64,000 nt of DNA. Source: Phil1 sp964487565. GTDB taxonomy: Bacteria; Bacillota; Clostridia; Christensenellales; CAG-138. Shown one piece after another: positions 1 through 7,431 of this stretch. Within the stretch, counting starts at the first letter, position 1, and every line of letters starts with the position of its first letter. The position numbers were made by a program, and so were the translations under genes. The notes under the pieces are model-generated. The model was not told the DNA's origin and ran no database searches. It was given only the letters and a program-made list of their open reading frames with translations. The DNA is taken from the NCBI GenBank assembly GCA_964487565.1, contig CAZARN010000005.1:62001-126000 (forward strand). Reading direction: 5' to 3'.

Positions 1-370
1 CCTCCGCGGTGTATTCTATCTCGGGCTTTTTTGGTGTTTCGATATATTCCTCACGCGCCTGACGCGGTCTGCGGTCCTGTCTGTCTCTGTTGTCGCGTCC
101 CTGACGGGGACGGTTTCTGTCGCTCCTCGGGCCGCTGCGTTCGCCGGTGTGCATACGGTCGGCTTCGGTGAGGTAATCGGGTATGATTATCTGCTCGGGC
201 TCGCGCTCTATAAGGCGTACCTTCGCGGGTTTTGCGCCGATGCCGAGCACGCCCTTGCTCTCCTGCTGGATGATATCTATTTCAACTTCGTCTATCGAGA
301 CGCCAAGCTCCTTCAAGCCGTTGAATATCGCCTCGTCGATGGATTTTCCCTGTGCTTCAAGGGTTCTCAT
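1..370 (-). CDS. jag: Jag/KhpB RNA-binding protein, N-terminal part
   Basis: The gene runs off the left edge; about 123 N-terminal residues are present. It opens with the typical Jag_N domain (MRTLEAQGKSIDEAI..., then a stretch containing ESKGVLGIGAKPAKV), followed by a basic, Arg/Asp/Gln-rich linker of the kind seen before the KH and R3H domains, which lie outside the window. Jag (KhpB) is a cytoplasmic RNA-binding partner of KhpA and is classically encoded after yidC. Its ATG overlaps the yidC stop codon in an ATGA arrangement, so the two are translationally coupled. The identification is from the N-domain and gene order. Confidence 0.9.
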   Translation of the reverse strand, partial: MRTLEAQGKSIDEAIFNGLKELGVSIDEVEIDIIQQESKGVLGIGAKPAKVRLIEREPEQIIIPDYLTEADRMHTGERSGPRSDRNRPRQGRDNRDRQDRRPRQAREEYIETPKKPEIEYTAE

Positions 371-1350
371 TTTTTATCCTCCTCCTGAACGGTAATGTTC
401 CTCGGATACGCCTTGTCGAGCGCCAGATTGACGATTATCATCAATACACTGCTGAACGTCCAGTATATTGCGAACGCCGCGTTGTTTGAAAGGCAGAATA
501 TGAAAGACATGACCGGGAACATATATGTCATCCATTTGCTGGATTTTGCCGCCTGATCGTTTGCCGCGCTCTGCGGCTGGCTGCGCTGCATGAGCCATGT
601 GGAAAGGAAGTTGGTGCCGGAGGCGATGATCGCCATAAGGAACCAGCCGTTGTTCATGCCGGCGTACATATCCTTGAATACCTGCATCGCGTTGTCAAAG
701 GCTGCGACGGAAGCCGTCGTGCTTATTATTTTGTACCCTTCGACGCCCTGCGATACGCTCTTCAGGGCAATACCCATTTCAACGAGCTTGTCCCAAACGC
801 CCGGTGTATCCTTGAGGTAAAGGAGCTTTGACAGCTCCGGCGTGACAAGGAAGGAAGAGCCCGAGGCCACGACCGGCATAAGTCCGTTATCCGCCTGCCA
901 TATATTATGTATCCAAAGGAACTTGAAGGATTTGAAAAGCTCGAGCGCGTTGTCATCGACAAGAAGACGCAGCGTCATTTCATATCCCCAATAGCGGAAC
1001 GCGGCAAAAAAGCAGAAGAACAGCGGCATTGTTATGAGAAGCGGCAGACAGCTTCCCCACATGCTCACTCCGCGTTCCTTCATGAGCTTTGACTGCTCCA
1101 TCTGGGCGCGGCGCGGATCGTTTGCATATTTCTTCTGTATTTTTTGTATTTCAGGCTGGACCGCGGCCATCTTTGCCGATGATTTGCGGGTCTTTATATC
1201 CGAGAATATGGTGAGACAGCGCAGGAACAGCGTGCAAAGAACTATCGTCAGCACAACGCTGCCGAAGCCTGTCGACGACATGCCTGCCGTAACGCCGTAT
1301 ACCCAGCGCATGAGTTCGAGGAAAAGGTTGTTTAAGAAATGACCTTCCAC
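367..1350 (-). CDS. yidC: YidC/Oxa1-family membrane protein insertase
   Basis: 327 residues, the short Gram-positive (SpoIIIJ-type) form without the large periplasmic domain of proteobacterial YidC. The family core is visible: a first hydrophobic segment near residues 28-48 (GSVVLTIVLCTLFLRCLTIF), a charged cytoplasmic loop with MAAVQPEIQKIQKKYANDP, then hydrophobic segments around LPLLITMPLFFCFFAAF and near the C-terminus (WMTYMFPVMSFIFCLSNNAAFAIYW). It inserts membrane proteins with or without Sec and, in spore formers, one paralogue acts in sporulation. It sits between yidD and jag in the standard order. No lipobox cysteine is obvious at the N-terminus. Confidence 0.95.
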   Translation of the reverse strand: MEGHFLNNLFLELMRWVYGVTAGMSSTGFGSVVLTIVLCTLFLRCLTIFSDIKTRKSSAKMAAVQPEIQKIQKKYANDPRRAQMEQSKLMKERGVSMWGSCLPLLITMPLFFCFFAAFRYWGYEMTLRLLVDDNALELFKSFKFLWIHNIWQADNGLMPVVASGSSFLVTPELSKLLYLKDTPGVWDKLVEMGIALKSVSQGVEGYKIISTTASVAAFDNAMQVFKDMYAGMNNGWFLMAIIASGTNFLSTWLMQRSQPQSAANDQAAKSSKWMTYMFPVMSFIFCLSNNAAFAIYWTFSSVLMIIVNLALDKAYPRNITVQEEDKK

Positions 1351-1368
1351 CTGTGTTTCTCTCTTTCT

Positions 1369-1629
1369 TCAGTTATTGCATGATTCCTTTTTTTGCGCAT
1401 TGCGTATGCGCGGCCAATGCTCCGGCACGGGATCATATCCTCCGCGTGAAAACGGATTGCACCGCAAAACGCGCCACAATGCAAGTATACCGCCCTTCCA
1501 CGCACCAAATCGCTCGACTGCCTGCATGGCGTATGTCGAACAGGTGGGGGTATAGCGGCAACAGGGCGCGTGCGTCGGCGATATCCAGGTCCTGTATCCC
1601 CGGATAAGGTAGAGCATGAAGCGCTTCAC
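1369..1629 (-). CDS. yidD: YidD membrane insertion efficiency factor
   Basis: 86 residues when started at the GTG at 1629-1627, which overlaps the rnpA stop as GTGA; a longer upstream extension in the same frame reads as shadow of rnpA and is rejected. The conserved YidD signature is clear: IRGYRTWISP, CRYTPTCSTYA, GILALWRVLRCNPFSRGGYDPVP. This small amphipathic protein assists YidC-dependent membrane insertion. It lies between rnpA and yidC in the canonical order and is presumably cotranscribed from the rpmH promoter. Confidence 0.93.
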   Translation of the reverse strand: MKRFMLYLIRGYRTWISPTHAPCCRYTPTCSTYAMQAVERFGAWKGGILALWRVLRCNPFSRGGYDPVPEHWPRIRNAQKKESCNN

Positions 1630-1979
1630 AGTCGCTTTTCTTCCTTTTTCAGCAGGTCGGCACGGCGCAGCAGATTCAGCACCGCATCTCCGATGTCGGT
1701 GAATTTTGCGTCCACAATCGGCTCTCGAGCAATGAAAATGAAATCGTATCCGTCTTTCACGCACGGTATCACAGGGCTGAAAGATTCCCTCAACCGGCGT
1801 TTGACGCGATTGCGGACAACGCTGTTTCCGAGTTTTTTGCTCGCCGAAATCCCAACGTGGATCCCGCCCTTATGGTTCTTTTTGTATATAAGAACGAGCT
1901 TTGGATTCGCCCTGGATTCGCCGCGGCGGTATACTTGGCGGAAATCCTTGTTCCGCTTCAAAGAAAAACAGCGCTTCAC
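1626..1979 (-). CDS. rnpA: Ribonuclease P protein component
   Basis: 117 residues, normal family length. It carries the conserved RNR motif region (SVVRNRVKRRLRES) and the N-terminal KRNKDFRQVYRRGES pattern typical of RnpA. It binds the RNase P RNA in the cytoplasm and helps mature the 5' ends of tRNAs. It lies 144 bases downstream of rpmH and shares a GTGA overlap with yidD. The rpmH-rnpA intergenic stretch holds only a small hairpin-forming sequence and no gene. Confidence 0.96.
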   Translation of the reverse strand: MKRCFSLKRNKDFRQVYRRGESRANPKLVLIYKKNHKGGIHVGISASKKLGNSVVRNRVKRRLRESFSPVIPCVKDGYDFIFIAREPIVDAKFTDIGDAVLNLLRRADLLKKEEKRL

Positions 1980-2123
1980 CTTTTCAAACGATCAATAAGT
2001 ACATTTCAGTTTTGCTCCGCACGGATACGCAGGCGGAGCGTTTCACAATGCTTCTCCGCCGCGGCGCCGCCGTTATGACGGCGCGCGGCATTGTCTCCGT
2101 CCCGATAAGGGAAGGATTCACTT

Positions 2124-2258
2124 TTACGCGGAGAGCACCTTGCGGCCCTTGAGCCTTCTGCGGGCAAGCACCTTGCGGCCGTTGCGGGTCTTCATGCGCT
2201 GACGGAACCCGTGGACCTTGCTGCGCTGCCTTTTCTTGGGTTGATAAGTACCGATCAT
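2124..2258 (-). CDS. rpmH: 50S ribosomal protein L34
   Basis: A 44-codon gene (plus stop) reading MIGTYQPKKRQRSKVHGF at its start and ending in RRRLKGRKVLSA, the near-invariant L34 sequence. An AAAGG ribosome-binding site stands just before the ATG. It encodes a very basic large-subunit ribosomal protein and heads the minus-strand rpmH-rnpA-yidD-yidC-jag operon. A strong vegetative promoter lies about 80 bases upstream (2339-2368). Confidence 0.97.
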   Translation of the reverse strand: MIGTYQPKKRQRSKVHGFRQRMKTRNGRKVLARRRLKGRKVLSA

Positions 2259-2338
2259 CCTTTTGCACCTCTTTCCGGTATATTTTGAGGGCGCGCCATG
2301 GGCGCGTATCCTCTGCTGGCATTTTCCATCAGTCTATG

Positions 2339-2368
2339 ATTATATAAGAAAAACGCCGTGTCTGTCAA
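2339..2368 (-). promoter_or_regulatory. Sigma-A-type promoter for rpmH operon
   Basis: On the minus strand a perfect -35 hexamer TTGACA (2368-2363) is followed after 18 bases by a perfect -10 hexamer TATAAT (2344-2339). It points at rpmH and leaves a leader of about 75 bases. Confidence 0.85.
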
Positions 2369-2453
2369 GGAAATCATCCCGCCTGCAAACGGCAATTTTC
2401 GCCACCACAATATGTTGTTATCCTTCTTTGAACCGTATACCATTGCACAAAAA

Positions 2454-2482
2454 TTAACCCTTTATATCCTTTTTGTTATATT
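2454..2482 (+). promoter_or_regulatory. Candidate dnaA promoter
   Basis: A TTAACC hexamer, 17 bases, then TATATT. Each hexamer is imperfect, but spacing is ideal and it lies upstream of the two DnaA boxes that would allow DnaA to repress its own gene. Confidence 0.5.
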
Positions 2483-2646
2483 GCATGCGCCCATTTGATT
2501 TGATATCATATGCATGAGGGCAAGTATCGCTCCGGTATCTCCGGGCGGTTTTTTGTTATACAGGGGACTTATCCACAAATTTATCCACAAATTTTCCTAG
2601 TTTTCAACATTGTCCTCATCGGAAAGTTTGTATCTGGAGGATCGCA

Positions 2647-3978
2647 ATGAAAACCGCCTCATCGGTGTGGCAGAACTCTTTATCGGAGCTTCGCGGCTCC
2701 ATGACGCCCATAAGCTTCAACTCATGGATCGTACCCATCGCGCCCGTCTGCATCAAGGATAACACCCTTGTTCTTCAGGCACAGGACGACGCTTCGAAAA
2801 GCACGCTCAAAAACATATACAAGGATCTCGTCACGGATTGTATAAACCGCGCGAACGGCGCTTCTTATTCCGTGCGCTTCATCGACGATACCGAGCTTTC
2901 AATGTACAACGCAGTCAGGGAGGATCGCGCTGTTTATTCAAGCGATTTCAACCTTGATCCCAAATATACCTTCGAATCCTTTGTCGTCGGCAACGGCAAC
3001 AACCTTGCCCACGCGGCTGCAAAAGCCGTTGCTGACAATCCAGGCAAAGCCTATAACCCGCTTTTCATATACGGCGGCGTGGGTCTTGGCAAGACCCATC
3101 TCATGCACGCCATAGGTCATCGCATGATCGAGCGCGATCCCAACGCCCGCATCGTGTATATCACAAGCGAGACCTTCACAAACGACCTCATTCAATCCAT
3201 TCAGGATAAAACCAACGTGCAGTTCCGCAACAAATACCGTACGGTCGACGTGCTTATGATCGACGATATTCAGTTTCTCACCGGACGCGACCGCACGCAA
3301 GAGGAATTTTACAATACCTTCAACGCCCTTCGCGGCGCGAACAAGCAGATAATAATAACCTCCGATAAAGCGCCGAAGGAGCTTTTCAATCTTGAGGACA
3401 GGCTCGTTTCCCGTTTTGAAGGCGGACTTGTGGCCGACATTCAGCCGCCCGATCTTGAAACGCGCGAGGCCATTCTGAAAAGGCGCGCGATAATGGACGG
3501 TATAGATATAGACGAATCCGTGATAACCTTTATAGCGGAAAGGGTTTATTCAAACATACGCCAGCTTGAAGGCGCATTTACCCGCGTCGTTGCGTATGCA
3601 AGCCTTACAAAGCAGCCGCTGAGCGTTTCAACCGCGGACGCGGCGCTCAAGGATATCGTGCCGAATTATGAAAACACCCGCATAACCATCGGCTACATAC
3701 AGCAGATCGTTGTCGATTTTTACGGCGTTGATATGGACGCATTGCTGTCCTCGCGCCGCAGCAAGGATATAACCTACCCACGTCAGGTCGCGATGTACCT
3801 TTGCAAAAACTATACGGCGGAAACATTCAACTCCATAGGTTCAGCCTTCGGCGGAAGGCATTATTCGACCGTAATCGACGCCTGCAAAAAGATTGAGGAC
3901 GATATAAAAACGGACAGACAGCTTTCGATGGAAATAGAAGACCTGATAAAACGGATCAAGGTCGCAAAACGAAGCTGA
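2647..3978 (+). CDS. dnaA: Chromosomal replication initiator DnaA
   Basis: 443 residues, normal length. Domain I is at the N-terminus (SVWQNSLSELRGSMTPISFNSWI); domain III is the AAA+ module with Walker A GGVGLGKTHL, Walker B VLMIDDIQFL and sensor regions; domain IV ends in the DnaA signature (ITYPRQVAMYLC... FGGRHYSTVIDAC) that reads DnaA boxes. The protein binds oriC, unwinds it and loads the helicase. The ATG follows a GGAGG site (tctggaggatcgcaATG). It is flanked on both sides by DnaA-box clusters and followed by dnaN. Confidence 0.98.
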   Translation: MKTASSVWQNSLSELRGSMTPISFNSWIVPIAPVCIKDNTLVLQAQDDASKSTLKNIYKDLVTDCINRANGASYSVRFIDDTELSMYNAVREDRAVYSSDFNLDPKYTFESFVVGNGNNLAHAAAKAVADNPGKAYNPLFIYGGVGLGKTHLMHAIGHRMIERDPNARIVYITSETFTNDLIQSIQDKTNVQFRNKYRTVDVLMIDDIQFLTGRDRTQEEFYNTFNALRGANKQIIITSDKAPKELFNLEDRLVSRFEGGLVADIQPPDLETREAILKRRAIMDGIDIDESVITFIAERVYSNIRQLEGAFTRVVAYASLTKQPLSVSTADAALKDIVPNYENTRITIGYIQQIVVDFYGVDMDALLSSRRSKDITYPRQVAMYLCKNYTAETFNSIGSAFGGRHYSTVIDACKKIEDDIKTDRQLSMEIEDLIKRIKVAKRS

Positions 3979-4249
3979 AAATGGTATTATATAAGAAACG
4001 ATTCTGATTGAGGCTTCGTTGGCAACATGTGGATAAGCGTGTGGAATCCACATAGGCCAAAAGTGGAAAATGAGGACAAAAAGGATAACGTTGACAACCT
4101 GTGCGTAAGCCCACAGTATTTACCTTCACTTTCCCACACCGTTTTTTTATTAGTCTTATGGAAATTTCGTATTTTCCACGTTTTCCACACCACTACTATT
4201 ACGACTACTAAAACAATAAGACGATACTCTATTCATCGAGGAGGTTAAC
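3979..4249. other. oriC: oriC downstream sub-region (dnaA-dnaN intergenic)
   Basis: Non-coding 271 bases dense in DnaA boxes. A perfect box is on the minus strand at 4028-4036 (TGTGGATAA). Weaker matches are at 4045-4053, 4062-4070, 4130-4138, 4172-4180 (TTTTCCACG) and 4181-4189 (TTTTCCACA). The last two are tandem and abut a CTACTATTACGACTACTA tract and A/T-rich DNA. This is the layout of the Bacillus subtilis incC region where the duplex melts first. Confidence 0.85.
4172..4212 (+). other. Basal unwinding element: DnaA boxes plus DnaA-trios
   Basis: Two tandem DnaA boxes (4172-4180 and 4181-4189) are followed by a run of triplets, cactactattacgactact, at about 4191-4209. The known DnaA-trio element of B. 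subtilis reads CTACTATTACTATT on the same strand and position relative to its boxes. It is the site where DnaA filaments engage one strand to open the origin. Identification is by sequence resemblance and position. Confidence 0.75.
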
Positions 4250-5368
4250 ATGAGATTTTTTGTTGATACGAATGAATTCAACGCCGGCATTTCAACCGTA
4301 ATAAAAGCGCTTCCGTCCCGCACCACCGTTGCAATACTCGAAGGCATTTTCATGAAAGCCGCCGGCAATACATTGCTCCTGCGCTGCACGGATCTCAATA
4401 TCCAGATCGAGACCGTGATCGCCGCGACCGTTGAAGAAGAAGGCGCCATAGTGCTTCCCGGCAGGCTCTTTTCCGAAATGGTAAGGAAGCTCACCGGCGA
4501 CATGACCTCTGTCGATGTTAAGAAAAATACCGCATCGATCGAAAGCGGACGCTTCAAAACCACGCTTCAGGGCGAAAAAGCGGCTGATTTTCACACCATG
4601 AGCGACGTTGAACGCGATCTCGTCGTAAACATCAAGCCCGAAGCGCTCAAACGTATGGTCCGCTGCTCAATATTCGCTGCGGCGCAGGACGACTCAAAGC
4701 CCATCCTCACAGGCGCTTTGATGGAGATCGAAAACGGCACGGCTTCGCTCGTCGCGCTTGACGGTTACAGGCTTGCACTGAGGAGGGAAAGCGTTTCCGG
4801 CTTGAAGGACGCTCAGAATGAAAACGCCCATATGGTGATCCCCGCGCGTTCTCTGCTTGAGATCGCCCGCATTCTGCCTGACGAGGGCGACGAGACGAGC
4901 GTCGTCTTCTCGCGCACCCATGTCATGGCCGATATAGGCGCAACGCGCATAACCGCGCGCCTTATGGAAGGCGAATTCATAAAGTATAAGCAGATACTGC
5001 CCGAAACTCATTCAACCCGCGTGCTCGTCAACCGCAAGGAGCTCATGGAGAGCATAGACCGCGTGGCCCTTATGGCGCGGGAAAGCAAGAGCAATCTTAT
5101 CAAGTTCGCCATTTCGGGTTCTTCGATCGCCATAACCGCAAACAGCGAGATCGGTCACAGCAGCGAGGATGTTGAAGCAAAGGTAATCGGCAACGATATA
5201 GAAATTGCGTTCAACGCGCGTTATTTCACGGATGTGCTCCGCGTGCTTGAGGATGAAGAGATATATCTTGACATGATAAACAATATAAGTCCCTGCGTCG
5301 TGCGGCCGGTCAACGGTGAAAGCTTCTACTATCTCATTCTTCCCGTGAGGATATTTTCCGGCATGTAA
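4250..5368 (+). CDS. dnaN: DNA polymerase III beta sliding clamp
   Basis: 372 residues, the usual clamp length with three repeated folds. It begins MRFFVDTNEFNAGISTVIKALPSR and ends LPVRIFSGM, the conserved C-terminal P-x-R-x pattern of beta clamps. The ring tethers the replicative polymerase to DNA. A GAGGAGG site precedes the ATG by six bases. It follows dnaA and the oriC unwinding region and is closed by a terminator at 5387-5418. Confidence 0.97.
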   Translation: MRFFVDTNEFNAGISTVIKALPSRTTVAILEGIFMKAAGNTLLLRCTDLNIQIETVIAATVEEEGAIVLPGRLFSEMVRKLTGDMTSVDVKKNTASIESGRFKTTLQGEKAADFHTMSDVERDLVVNIKPEALKRMVRCSIFAAAQDDSKPILTGALMEIENGTASLVALDGYRLALRRESVSGLKDAQNENAHMVIPARSLLEIARILPDEGDETSVVFSRTHVMADIGATRITARLMEGEFIKYKQILPETHSTRVLVNRKELMESIDRVALMARESKSNLIKFAISGSSIAITANSEIGHSSEDVEAKVIGNDIEIAFNARYFTDVLRVLEDEEIYLDMINNISPCVVRPVNGESFYYLILPVRIFSGM

Positions 5369-5386
5369 AAGGTTTGTTTTATACAG

Positions 5387-5418
5387 GGAAGGCCGATATG
5401 GGCCTTCCTTTATTTTTT
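5387..5418 (+). terminator. Rho-independent terminator after dnaN
   Basis: Perfect 8-bp stem GGAAGGCC / GGCCTTCC with a GATATG loop, followed by TTTATTTTTT. Confidence 0.85.
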
Positions 5419-5443
5419 GGATTGTTCCGCATAATCATATTTC

Positions 5444-6034
5444 ATGATGAATTATGTTTGGGCGGGAATGATGATCATAGGTCTCGTTTGGGGCGTTGCG
5501 GGCGGGCGCGCAGCGGAGGTCGCTTCGGCGCTCACCGAAGGCGCGGGAGAGGCCGTGACGCTGTGTATAACGCTTGGCGGGGCATATATGCTGTGGATGG
5601 GGATAATGAACGTCGCCTCATCCTGCGGCATGATAGAGGGGCTTTCAAGGCTTTGCGAGAAACCTATGCGCGCGCTTTTTCCTAAAACAAAAAGCGCCGT
5701 CGCGCCGATAACGCTAAATCTCGCCGCGAATCTTTTCGGCGCGGCAGGCGCCGCGACGCCGTGCGGGCTTGAGGCGATGCGCCTGATGAGCGACGAGGCG
5801 GGAAAACCGGAAACGGCGACGGACGATATGTGCATGTTTATCTCACTCAATTCAGCGGCGATCGAGCTGATTCCCGCGGGCGTGCTTGCCCTTCGCGCGG
5901 CCGCCGGCGCAAAGGACGTATACTGCGTTGTGCTGCCGACGTTCATATGCTCCGTGATATGCTTCGTTTCCGCCGCAATTCTCGCAAAGTTATTTTGCCG
6001 TCTCTTCCCTGAAAAAAAAGAGAGGCGCAAATGA
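5444..6034 (+). CDS. spmA: Spore maturation protein A (nucleoside-recognition domain)
   Basis: 196 residues. The sequence matches SpmA: an N-terminal membrane segment (VWAGMMIIGLVWGVAGG), the Gate/nucleoside-recognition core (LGGAYMLWMGIMNVASSCGMI, NLAANLFGAAGAATPCGLEAM), and FISLNSAAIELIPAGVLALR. With SpmB it affects spore core dehydration in Bacillus. The stop overlaps the spmB start as ATGA. No good ribosome-binding site is seen before the paired ATGs at 5444/5447; a CATAAT hexamer stands eight bases upstream, so a very short leader is possible. Its presence argues for a spore-forming lineage. Confidence 0.9.
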   Translation: MMNYVWAGMMIIGLVWGVAGGRAAEVASALTEGAGEAVTLCITLGGAYMLWMGIMNVASSCGMIEGLSRLCEKPMRALFPKTKSAVAPITLNLAANLFGAAGAATPCGLEAMRLMSDEAGKPETATDDMCMFISLNSAAIELIPAGVLALRAAAGAKDVYCVVLPTFICSVICFVSAAILAKLFCRLFPEKKERRK

Positions 6035-6543
6035 GCTGGCTCATGCCTTCGCTCATCGTAATATTGCTCGTTGCGGCGCTTTTCAAGGGCGCAGGCGTAT
6101 ATGATGCGTTCGTAAAAGGCGCGTCCGACGGATTGCCCATGCTGATCAAAATACTGCCGTGCATGGCGGCGATGCTCATTGCGATAAAGGTGGTGCGCGC
6201 ATCTGGCGCGCTCGAAGCGTTCACGGAGCTGATTTCGCCGGTGCTTCAAAAAACGGGCTTTCCGCCGGATCTTGTCCCGCTTTTATTATTGAGGCCGTTT
6301 TCGGGTTCGGCTGCCATGTCGCTGCTTGCAGACGTTTTGAACACAAAAGGGCCGGACAGTTTCGAGGGCGTTGCGGCAAGCATAATGATGGGATCGACCG
6401 AAACAATTTTCTATACAGTGGCGTTGTATTTCGGTTCCGTGGGCGTGAAAAAGACGCGCGTGGCTGTTCCCGTGGCGCTTATCTGCGCTATGCTCGGCGC
6501 GGCGCTCGCTTTAATCGCAACGCTCCGGTTGTTTGCATTGTGA
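6031..6543 (+). CDS. spmB: Spore maturation protein B
   Basis: 170 residues with several hydrophobic segments and the SpmB/Gate hallmarks (DGLPMLIKILPCMAAMLIAIKVVRASGA, LRPFSGSAAMSLLADV, GPDSFEGVAASIMMGSTETIFY). It is the partner of SpmA and is translationally coupled to it by an ATGA overlap. It acts in the membrane; its precise biochemical role is not known, but nucleoside-recognition domains of this kind are transport-like. Confidence 0.92.
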   Translation: MSWLMPSLIVILLVAALFKGAGVYDAFVKGASDGLPMLIKILPCMAAMLIAIKVVRASGALEAFTELISPVLQKTGFPPDLVPLLLLRPFSGSAAMSLLADVLNTKGPDSFEGVAASIMMGSTETIFYTVALYFGSVGVKKTRVAVPVALICAMLGAALALIATLRLFAL

Positions 6544-6602
6544 GATTAAATTTGTTACAATATACGTTATGTGGAAGAGAACCTTCCCGGAAGGAGATAC
6601 AG

Positions 6603-7322
6603 GTGAGAATAGATATCATGCCTATATATGGCCGAGTATCGGCCAATCATATATCGGGCAGTACCGTGATTATCGTTGATGTACTGAGGGCTTCCTCAAG
6701 CATCATAACCGCCGTGATGAACGGCGCGAACAGGATCGTTCCTGCGTCTGACCCCGGCGAGGCTGCGGCGCTTGCGCTGCGTCTCGGCGCGAAGGATTGC
6801 GTCCTCGCGGGTGAAAGGGGCGGCATACGCATACAGGATTTTGATCTTGGCAATTCTCCCGCGGAATTCAATGAAAAAGCCGTCAGGGATAAAACCGTTA
6901 TAATGAGCACCACCAACGGCACAGAGGCCATAAAATCAATGGCTTCCGCAAAAACCGTGCTTATCGGCGCCATGATAAACCGCACCGCCGTTGCAAAGCG
7001 CGCTGTGGAGCTTGGCGACGATGTTCTCATAGTGTGCGCCGGCACGATGGGCCGCATATCGGCGGACGATCTTTGCGCCGCGGGCGCAATCGCGGAGGCG
7101 ATTAACGCCGCGAGCCAGACTCCGATTGAGGCGACTGATTTCACGATGGTATGCTGTATGCTCTATGCCGACTGGCGCGAGGGCAGGGCCGATCTTGCCG
7201 TGACGGAGCACTATTCGCGTCTTGTGCGGCTTGGCTTTGAGGATGACGTGAAATACTGTTTCACGGAGGATATCACGGATCGCGTGCCCGTGTGCGACGG
7301 CGGAGTGATTTTTCAAAACTGA
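6603..7322 (+). CDS. comB: 2-phosphosulfolactate phosphatase family (ComB-like)
   Basis: 239 residues from the GTG at 6603, chosen because AAGGAG (6591-6596) stands six bases upstream and the family starts at MRIDIMPIYG. Family signatures include VIIVDVLRASSSIITAVMNGA, VLAGERGG, FDLGNSPAEF, MSTTNGTEAI and CAGTMGRISADDLCAAG. ComB enzymes hydrolyse 2-phosphosulfolactate to sulfolactate in coenzyme M synthesis. In Clostridia without coenzyme M the substrate is uncertain, so the name is a family label. It follows spmB by 59 bases. Confidence 0.85.
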   Translation: MRIDIMPIYGRVSANHISGSTVIIVDVLRASSSIITAVMNGANRIVPASDPGEAAALALRLGAKDCVLAGERGGIRIQDFDLGNSPAEFNEKAVRDKTVIMSTTNGTEAIKSMASAKTVLIGAMINRTAVAKRAVELGDDVLIVCAGTMGRISADDLCAAGAIAEAINAASQTPIEATDFTMVCCMLYADWREGRADLAVTEHYSRLVRLGFEDDVKYCFTEDITDRVPVCDGGVIFQN

Positions 7323-7431
7323 ACAACGGCAGTTGTTAAAGTTAATATTTTGTTAGCAACCTTCTCCGTTCTGTGCCGTTATAATAATAGCGGACGCAGA
7401 ACGGCGTTTTGCTGAAAGGATGGCGTTATAA

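Larger units (their letters stand above)
2259..2646. other. oriC: oriC upstream sub-region (rpmH-dnaA intergenic)
   Basis: This 388-base divergent intergenic region has no gene. Near dnaA it holds two perfect DnaA boxes, TTATCCACA at 2569-2577 and 2581-2589, both on the plus strand and 12 bases apart. The left half holds the rpmH promoter; a dnaA promoter candidate is TTAACC (2454-2459), 17 bases, TATATT (2477-2482). This corresponds to the upstream (incA/incB-like) part of the bipartite Bacillus-type origin and would also autoregulate dnaA. Confidence 0.85.

Noticed and set aside
2595..2646. Possible further DnaA boxes and a second promoter just before dnaA
   Set aside because: Only weak matches are present past the two perfect boxes; listing them would be guesswork.
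5452..6249. Long minus-strand open frame (265 codons) opposite spmA/spmB
   Set aside because: Its translation has no recognisable domain and it mirrors two well-supported genes on the plus strand; high GC makes such antisense frames frequent here.
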